Source: JACDAN01 sp963827705 (lineage in GTDB: Bacteria > Actinomycetota > Thermoleophilia > Gaiellales > Gaiellaceae). Taken from it: a DNA stretch of 64,000 nt. The stretch is from contig CAWHBN010000013.1 in assembly GCA_963827705.1 (NCBI GenBank), positions 124,001-188,000 of the forward strand. Reading direction: 5' to 3'. Made by a program: the position numbers and the translations under genes. Under the pieces are notes generated by a model. That model was not told the origin of the DNA and made no database searches. It saw only the letters and a program-made list of their open reading frames with translations. This document shows, one piece after another, positions 59,861 through 64,000 of the stretch. Within the stretch, counting starts at the first letter, position 1, and each line of letters starts with the position of its first letter.

Positions 59861-59918
59861 AAGGGTAGCGCCGGGCCATTCCGGGTAGGCCTCGCGGCAA
59901 GCGACCGAGGAGGATCGA

Positions 59919-60470
59919 ATGGCCGAGCTGACCGGCAAGAAGATTGCGTTTCTGGCGACCGACATGGTCGAGCAGGTGGAGCTGACCGAGCCGTGGAAAG
60001 CGGTCGAGGAGGCCGGCGGCACCCCGGAGCTCGTCTCTCTCGAGGAAGGCGACATCCAGGGCTTCGACCACTACGACAAGGCGGACACCTTTCGGGTCGA
60101 TCGAGTCGTCAGCGAAGTGACGGCGGACGACTACGACGGGCTGGTTCTTCCCGGCGGCGTCGGGAATCCCGACACGCTCCGGGCGGACGAGGACGCCGTG
60201 CGCTTCGCGCGGACGTTCGTCGAGTCGGGCAAGCCCGTGGCGGTGATCTGCCACGGCCCGTGGACCCTCGTCGAGGCCGACGTGGTCCGCGACCGGACGC
60301 TGACGTCGTTCCCGTCGGTGAAGACGGACATCAGGAACGCGGGCGGAAACTGGGTCGACGAGGAGGTCGTGGTGGACGACGGGTTGATCTCCAGTCGGAA
60401 TCCGGATGACCTCCCCGCCTTCTGCAAGACACTGGTCGAGGAGTTCTCGCGGGCCCCGGTCCGCGCGTGA
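59919..60470 (+). CDS. DJ-1/PfpI family protein (type 1 glutamine amidotransferase-like)
   Basis: 183 residues: KKIAFLATDMVEQVELTEPWKAVEEAG, YDGLVLPGGVGNPDTL, then the nucleophile elbow VAVICHGPWTLVEA with the conserved Cys-His, and SFPSVKTDIRNAGGNWVDEEVVVD. This is the PfpI/YhbO branch, with proposed protease, glyoxalase or deglycase roles that are debated. ATG 59919 has a GAGGAGGA site. Confidence 0.88.
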   Translation: MAELTGKKIAFLATDMVEQVELTEPWKAVEEAGGTPELVSLEEGDIQGFDHYDKADTFRVDRVVSEVTADDYDGLVLPGGVGNPDTLRADEDAVRFARTFVESGKPVAVICHGPWTLVEADVVRDRTLTSFPSVKTDIRNAGGNWVDEEVVVDDGLISSRNPDDLPAFCKTLVEEFSRAPVRA

Positions 60471-60505
60471 GCTTCAGAAGGACGCAGGTATCCTTCGCGT
60501 AGCGC

Positions 60506-60580
60506 GGTGGCGGTAGCTCAGTTGGTAGAGCCCCGGGTTGTGGTCCCGGTGGTCGGGGGTTCGAGTCCCCTCCGCCACCC
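60506..60580 (+). tRNA. tRNA-His (anticodon GTG)
   Basis: The extra G at -1 (60506) precedes acceptor GTGGCGG, paired with CCGCCAC (60572-60578) and C73. D-arm GCTCAGTTGGTAGAGC, anticodon loop TTGTGGT between CCGGG/CCCGG, and T-arm GGGGGTTCGAGTCCCC are typical. Confidence 0.96.
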
Positions 60581-60625
60581 CTTGAGAGGCTCCGGCGCGA
60601 TGATGCTTCGTCGCCGGGGCGCGAT

Positions 60626-61516
60626 GTGAAGATTCTCGCCTCACGCCGTTTCCCCGGCCCCGCGTGGGAGGAGCTCGCGGACGTCGAGTACGGCGAGCTC
60701 GGGACGCCGCGCGACGACGTCGAGGCACTCGCGGTCGTCGCCGAGCAGGTGGACCGCGCGGCCCTCGAACGCTTCCCGAAATTGAGAGTGGTTGCGAACT
60801 ACGGCGCGGGCTACGACCTCGTCGACGTCGACGCCTGCCGCGAGCGGGGCGTCGTCGTGACGAACACGCCCGGCGTCACATCGGCGGCGACCGCCGACCT
60901 GACCATGGGGCTGATCCTCGCGGTGCTTCGGCGAATCGCAGCCGGCGACCGGGTCGTCCGCTCGGGCCGGTGGGGGAGCGGTTGGGCCGACGAGCCCCTC
61001 AGGGGCGACGAGGTCTCCGGCGCAACCCTCGGCATCGTCGGCCTCGGACGGACCGGACAGGCGGTGGCGCAGCGCGCCCGAGGCTTCGAGATGCGGGTCC
61101 TCTACACGCGCAGCAAGCCAGACGACGACCCCGCGTATCGGCCGCTGGACGAGCTGCTCGGGCAGGCCGACGTCGTCACGCTCCACGTCCCGCTCACGGA
61201 CGAGACGCGCGGCTTCGTCGATGCTCGCCGGCTGGCGCTGATGCGAGACGGCGCCTGTCTCGTCAACACGTCCCGCGGTCAGGTCGTGGACGAGGATGCG
61301 CTCGTCGCGGAGCTCGTCTCCGGCCGGCTTCGTGCCGGGCTCGACGTCTTCGCCAATGAGCCGGAAGTCCCGAGCGAGCTCCATGCGCTCGACAACGTCG
61401 TCATGACGCCGCATCTCGGGACGGCCACGGCGGCCACCCGCGAGGCCATGACGCGTGCGCTCGTCGACAACCTGCTGGCCGTCGAGCGCGGCGAGCGCCC
61501 GCCCAACGCGGTCTAG
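60626..61516 (+). CDS. D-2-hydroxyacid dehydrogenase (glyoxylate/hydroxypyruvate reductase type)
   Basis: 296 residues from GTG 60626. Catalytic-domain pieces LRVVANYGAGYDLVDVDAC and NTPGVTSAATADLTMGLIL precede the NAD-binding GIVGLGRTGQAVAQRARGF. The catalytic Arg (NTSRGQVVDEDAL), Glu (LDVFANEPEVP) and His (MTPHLGTAT) follow. The closest known activities are glycerate and glyoxylate/hydroxypyruvate reduction; the exact substrate is inferred. It converges with a 4-base overlap on the next gene. Confidence 0.9.
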   Translation: MKILASRRFPGPAWEELADVEYGELGTPRDDVEALAVVAEQVDRAALERFPKLRVVANYGAGYDLVDVDACRERGVVVTNTPGVTSAATADLTMGLILAVLRRIAAGDRVVRSGRWGSGWADEPLRGDEVSGATLGIVGLGRTGQAVAQRARGFEMRVLYTRSKPDDDPAYRPLDELLGQADVVTLHVPLTDETRGFVDARRLALMRDGACLVNTSRGQVVDEDALVAELVSGRLRAGLDVFANEPEVPSELHALDNVVMTPHLGTATAATREAMTRALVDNLLAVERGERPPNAV

Positions 61517-61902
61517 CCCCAGCCCCAGCCCTCCGGCGGCTCGCGCCGTCCTTCTTCCGCGTTCCAGTAGTCGCGCTGGTCGCTGACGAGCCCGTCGGCG
61601 CCGAAGCGGATCACTGCGACACCGGCGATCGTCTCGTCTCTGCCCTGGAAAGAGACGACGCCCCAGTACTCGCACGTCGCACGGTCGCCGCTCACGATCG
61701 GCTCACCGAACCAGACTTCGGCCTCGTCCTGTTCGGAGAACGCCCACTCGGCGTACGCTCGAGGTTCCTGCAGGTCGCGGAACGGCTGCGACCGGAAGCG
61801 TGCGCCGGGCGCGTACAGCGCCGCGATCGCGTCCACGTCCTTCGAGGGCCACGACCGGAGCCACGTCTCGCGCCAGCGCCGGGCTGCGGATTCGGTGTCC
61901 AT
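61513..61902 (-). CDS. SnoaL/NTF2-like domain protein
   Basis: 129 residues with the alpha+beta cone pattern: RRWRETWLRSWPSKDVDAIAALYAPGARFRSQPFRD, CEYWGVVSFQGRDETIAGVAVIRFGADGLVSDQRDYWN. This is typical of SnoaL-like polyketide-cyclase-fold proteins, often binding or isomerising small hydrophobic molecules; no substrate is indicated. Confidence 0.78.
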   Translation of the reverse strand: MDTESAARRWRETWLRSWPSKDVDAIAALYAPGARFRSQPFRDLQEPRAYAEWAFSEQDEAEVWFGEPIVSGDRATCEYWGVVSFQGRDETIAGVAVIRFGADGLVSDQRDYWNAEEGRREPPEGWGWG

Positions 61903-61924
61903 CGGGCGCTACTCTGACCGAACC

Positions 61925-61996
61925 GGCCCCGTAGCTCAGTGGATAGAGCGGCAGACTTCGAATCTGCGTGCGATGGTTCGACTCCATCCGGGGCCA
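61925..61996 (+). tRNA. tRNA-Arg (anticodon TCG)
   Basis: Acceptor GGCCCCG (61925-61931) pairs with CGGGGCC (61989-61995), discriminator A. D-arm GCTCAGTGGATAGAGC, anticodon stem GCAGA/TCTGC with loop CTTCGAA, and T-arm GATGGTTCGACTCCATC are complete. Confidence 0.96.
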
Positions 61997-62056
61997 TTCT
62001 TCGAAGCTCCTGCTCCTGGCCGCCGGGCTGCCGCGCCGATCTATCCTTGAACCCCG

Positions 62057-62142
62057 GCGGGCGTGGCGGAACTGGCAGACGCGGCGGGTTTAGGTCCCGT
62101 TGGGGGGAAACTCCCTTGGAGGTTCGAGTCCTCCCGCCCGCA
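62057..62142 (+). tRNA. tRNA-Leu (anticodon TAG)
   Basis: Acceptor GCGGGCG (62057-62063) pairs with CGCCCGC (62135-62141), discriminator A. The anticodon loop is TTTAGGT, and a long variable arm (TTGGGGGGAAACTCCCTT) marks a class II tRNA. The T-arm is GGAGGTTCGAGTCCTCC. Confidence 0.97.
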
Positions 62143-62246
62143 TTACCCGGATCGCACCCCGGCTCTGCGAGGTGTCAGAAGCGGCAGGGTCGGGAACATC
62201 ACGCGCGCACTCCACTTCGTCCGCACACGACTGAAAGGAGGCGGAG

Positions 62247-62312
62247 ATGTACATCGGCGGCGGCGTACTCCTGTTGATTCTCATCATCGTCCTGCTCGTC
62301 ATCCTCCTCTAG
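62247..62312 (+). CDS. 21-residue hydrophobic membrane peptide
   Basis: ATG 62247 to TAG 62312 encodes MYIGGGVLLLILIIVLLVIL plus a final Leu: a glycine turn and one membrane helix with no charged residue. A textbook ribosome binding site (GAAAGGAGGCGGAG, 62233-62246) stands immediately upstream, far stronger than for most genes in the window. It lies alone between tRNA-Leu and tig. Small peptides of this look are known in actinobacteria, without an assigned role. Confidence 0.6.
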   Translation: MYIGGGVLLLILIIVLLVILL

Positions 62313-62366
62313 CGCTCCGGGGGCTCGATCTCCAGCCCCGAGGGCGGCTGGCACAATGGCCGCCTC

Positions 62367-63719
62367 GTGAAGGCGACGGTCCAAGAGCTCCCCGAGAGCA
62401 AAGTCCGGATGACGGTCGAGGTCCCGAGCGGCGACGTCAAGCACGCGATCGACCACGCCGCCTCGGATCTCGCCGGGAGCCTGAAGATCCCGGGATTTCG
62501 CAAAGGCAAGGTGCCGATGCCCGTGCTCCTGGCCCGCGTCGGCAAGGACCGTCTCTACGCCGAGGCGGTCGAGAGCCACATCGGCGGCTGGTTCCGGGCT
62601 GCGCTGCGCGGGACGACCGTTCGGCCCGCGACGGCGCCCGAGTACGACTACGAGCTGCCGTCGTCGGAGAAGGAAGGCTTCCGGTTCACCGCGACCGTCG
62701 GCGTCCAGTCGCTCCCGAACGTGCCGGACTGGACCACGCTCGAAGTGGCCTCGCCCGACCCCGAGGTGCCCGACGAGCTGATCGATGCCGAGCTCGAAGT
62801 GCTCCGCTCCACGGTCGCGGATCTCGCCACCGCAGACGGCCGGCCGGCCCGAGAGGGCGACACGGTCGTCGTCGATCTCGTCTCGTCCGACGGCGAGGCC
62901 CAGCGCGACTACGTCGTCGAGCTCGGCTCGCAGCGACTGCTCCCCGAGATCGAAGAGGGGCTCGTCGGTCAGCAGGCCGGGGGAGAGAAGGAGATCGACT
63001 ACCGGCTTCCGGACGGGAAAGAGGCGCGGATCACGGCGAGCGTCAAGGAGATCTACGAGAAGGTGCTCCCGCCCCTCGACGACGAGCTCGCAAGGGCGGC
63101 CAGCGAGTTCGACACCATCGCGGGGCTGCGGGAGGAGATCCAGTCGCGCCTCGGCGGTCAGCTGGAGGAGCAGCTCGAAGCCCAGTTCCGTACCGCCGCG
63201 CTCGACGCGCTCGTCGCCGCCACCGAGATCGACGTCGCCCCTGGTCTCGTCCAGACCCGCGCGGTCGAGCTCTGGAACGCACTCGTCCGCTCGCTCGAGC
63301 GACGTGGGATCAGCCCCGAGATGTACGTGCAACTCAGCGGCCGCACGCCGGAGCAGATCCAGTCCGACATCGAGACCGAGGCGCGCCAGGCCCTCGAGCG
63401 CGAGATCGTGCTCGAGGCCGCGGCGGACAAGCTCGGCCTGGAGGCGTCCGACGAGGACGTCGACACCCTGATCCGCGAGCAGGCCGAAGAGCTCGACGAG
63501 GACGCCGATGCCCTGATCGCCCAGGTCCGTGAAGCCGGGCGGTACGAGGCGCTCCGCGCCGACCTCCGGCTTCGCGACGCGCTCGACCGGATCGCGGCCG
63601 AGGTCAAGCGGATCCCCGTCGAGCTCGCGGATGCCCGCGAGAAGCTTTGGACCCCCGAGAAGGAAACACCCGAGACCGGTACGAAGTTGTGGACCCCCGG
63701 TAGCAAGGAGCCTGCATGA
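62367..63719 (+). CDS. tig: trigger factor (ribosome-associated chaperone / PPIase)
   Basis: 450 residues from GTG 62367; CACAAT lies 9 bases upstream. The N-terminal ribosome-binding domain has the signature GFRKGKVPMPVLLARVG (about 48-64). The FKBP-like PPIase domain spans about 150-240 (REGDTVVVDLVSSDGEAQRDYVVELGS). The helical C-terminal arms follow. The tail ends with two copies of a KLWTP element (EKLWTPEKE, TKLWTPGSKEPA), unusual for the family as I know it. The stop overlaps clpP, giving the conserved tig-clpP order. Confidence 0.94.
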   Translation: MKATVQELPESKVRMTVEVPSGDVKHAIDHAASDLAGSLKIPGFRKGKVPMPVLLARVGKDRLYAEAVESHIGGWFRAALRGTTVRPATAPEYDYELPSSEKEGFRFTATVGVQSLPNVPDWTTLEVASPDPEVPDELIDAELEVLRSTVADLATADGRPAREGDTVVVDLVSSDGEAQRDYVVELGSQRLLPEIEEGLVGQQAGGEKEIDYRLPDGKEARITASVKEIYEKVLPPLDDELARAASEFDTIAGLREEIQSRLGGQLEEQLEAQFRTAALDALVAATEIDVAPGLVQTRAVELWNALVRSLERRGISPEMYVQLSGRTPEQIQSDIETEARQALEREIVLEAAADKLGLEASDEDVDTLIREQAEELDEDADALIAQVREAGRYEALRADLRLRDALDRIAAEVKRIPVELADAREKLWTPEKETPETGTKLWTPGSKEPA

Positions 63720-64000
63720 GCCCGCTTGTCCCCATGGTGATCGAGCAGACGTCGCGCGGCGAGCGCGCCTTCGACATCTACTCGCGCCTGCTCAATGAGC
63801 GAATCGTCTTCCTCGGAACGCCAATCGACGACCAGATCGCGAACCTGATCATCGCCCAGCTGCTGCACCTCGAGTCGGAGGACCCCGACAAGGACATCGC
63901 CCTGTACGTCAACTCGCCGGGCGGCGACGTCTACTCGGGCCTCGCCGTCTACGACACGATGCAGTTCATCAAGCCCGACGTGCAGACGATCTGCGTCGGG
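63716..64000 (+). CDS. clpP: ATP-dependent Clp protease proteolytic subunit (5' part)
   Basis: 95 residues before the window ends. VPMVIEQTSRGERAFDIYSRLLNERIVFLGTPI and DKDIALYVNSPGGDVYSGLAVYDTMQFIKPDVQTICVG are diagnostic of ClpP; the catalytic Ser (next, in GMAAS), His and Asp lie beyond the edge. ATG 63716 overlaps the tig stop (ATGA). It would partner ClpX and the ClpC-type ATPase at 27844. Confidence 0.96.
   Translation, partial: MSPLVPMVIEQTSRGERAFDIYSRLLNERIVFLGTPIDDQIANLIIAQLLHLESEDPDKDIALYVNSPGGDVYSGLAVYDTMQFIKPDVQTICVG

Overview
The window is a chromosomal segment of a GC-rich bacterium, most likely an actinomycete of the Thermoleophilia (Gaiellales-like) type. This rests on base composition, gene content (rplM-rpsI-glmM-glmS, acpS-nnrD-alr, tig-clpP) and many genes that begin 6-8 bases after a TAnnnT -10 box with no ribosome binding site. 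The taxonomic call is inference. Housekeeping genes dominate, and there is no phage, CRISPR array or recognisable transposase.

Layout. 1-9.7 kb: end of a membrane protein gene, ribosomal proteins L13/S9, amino-sugar synthesis (glmM, glmS), the release factor ArfB, a HAD phosphatase, then an overlapping chain acpS-nnrD-alr-CCA enzyme whose last two genes each carry a one-base frameshift. 9.7-20.5 kb: two small thioredoxin-fold genes and a 4.87-kb direct tandem duplication of [SDR dehydrogenase / secreted S8 protease / fabI]. One complete SDR, one intact protease and one complete fabI survive; the other copies are truncated or frameshifted. 20.5-26.8 kb: small unknowns, lysA, tag, YciI-like proteins and a polytopic membrane protein.

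26.8-31.0 kb is the most unusual part. Two AhpE-like peroxiredoxin genes have an in-frame UGA exactly where the peroxidatic cysteine belongs. Each UGA is followed 21 nt later by the same small hairpin, with a compensatory base-pair change between the copies, which strongly suggests selenoproteins. One gene (27230-27700) is complete. The other is split at codon 42, three codons before the UGA, by about 3.75 kb that carries the intact paralogue, a clpC-type gene and an LtrA remnant.

31-47 kb: an ECF sigma factor (frameshifted) with a propeller protein, a carboxylate-amine ligase, RidA, a beta-lactamase-fold enzyme, a cupredoxin/DUF1501/DUF1800 operon, a CHASE2-nucleotide cyclase facing a lone cNMP-binding protein, NUDIX, lipid kinase (frameshifted), thioredoxin, ileS and ispH. 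47-58.8 kb: a five-GAF sensor kinase with a response regulator, CAP proteins, transporters, a CtaG-like protein, a cyclophilin and a cupin-cyclase fusion. 58.7-64 kb: a cluster of tRNA genes, a roughly 0.9-kb insert between direct repeats at tRNA-Arg, a DJ-1/PfpI protein, a 2-hydroxyacid dehydrogenase, a 21-residue membrane peptide, and tig-clpP running off the end.

Single-base indels recur in otherwise well-conserved genes (alr, CCA enzyme, sigma factor, lipid kinase, protease copy 1). Some may be sequencing errors, so every frameshift call here needs read support before it is taken as biology.
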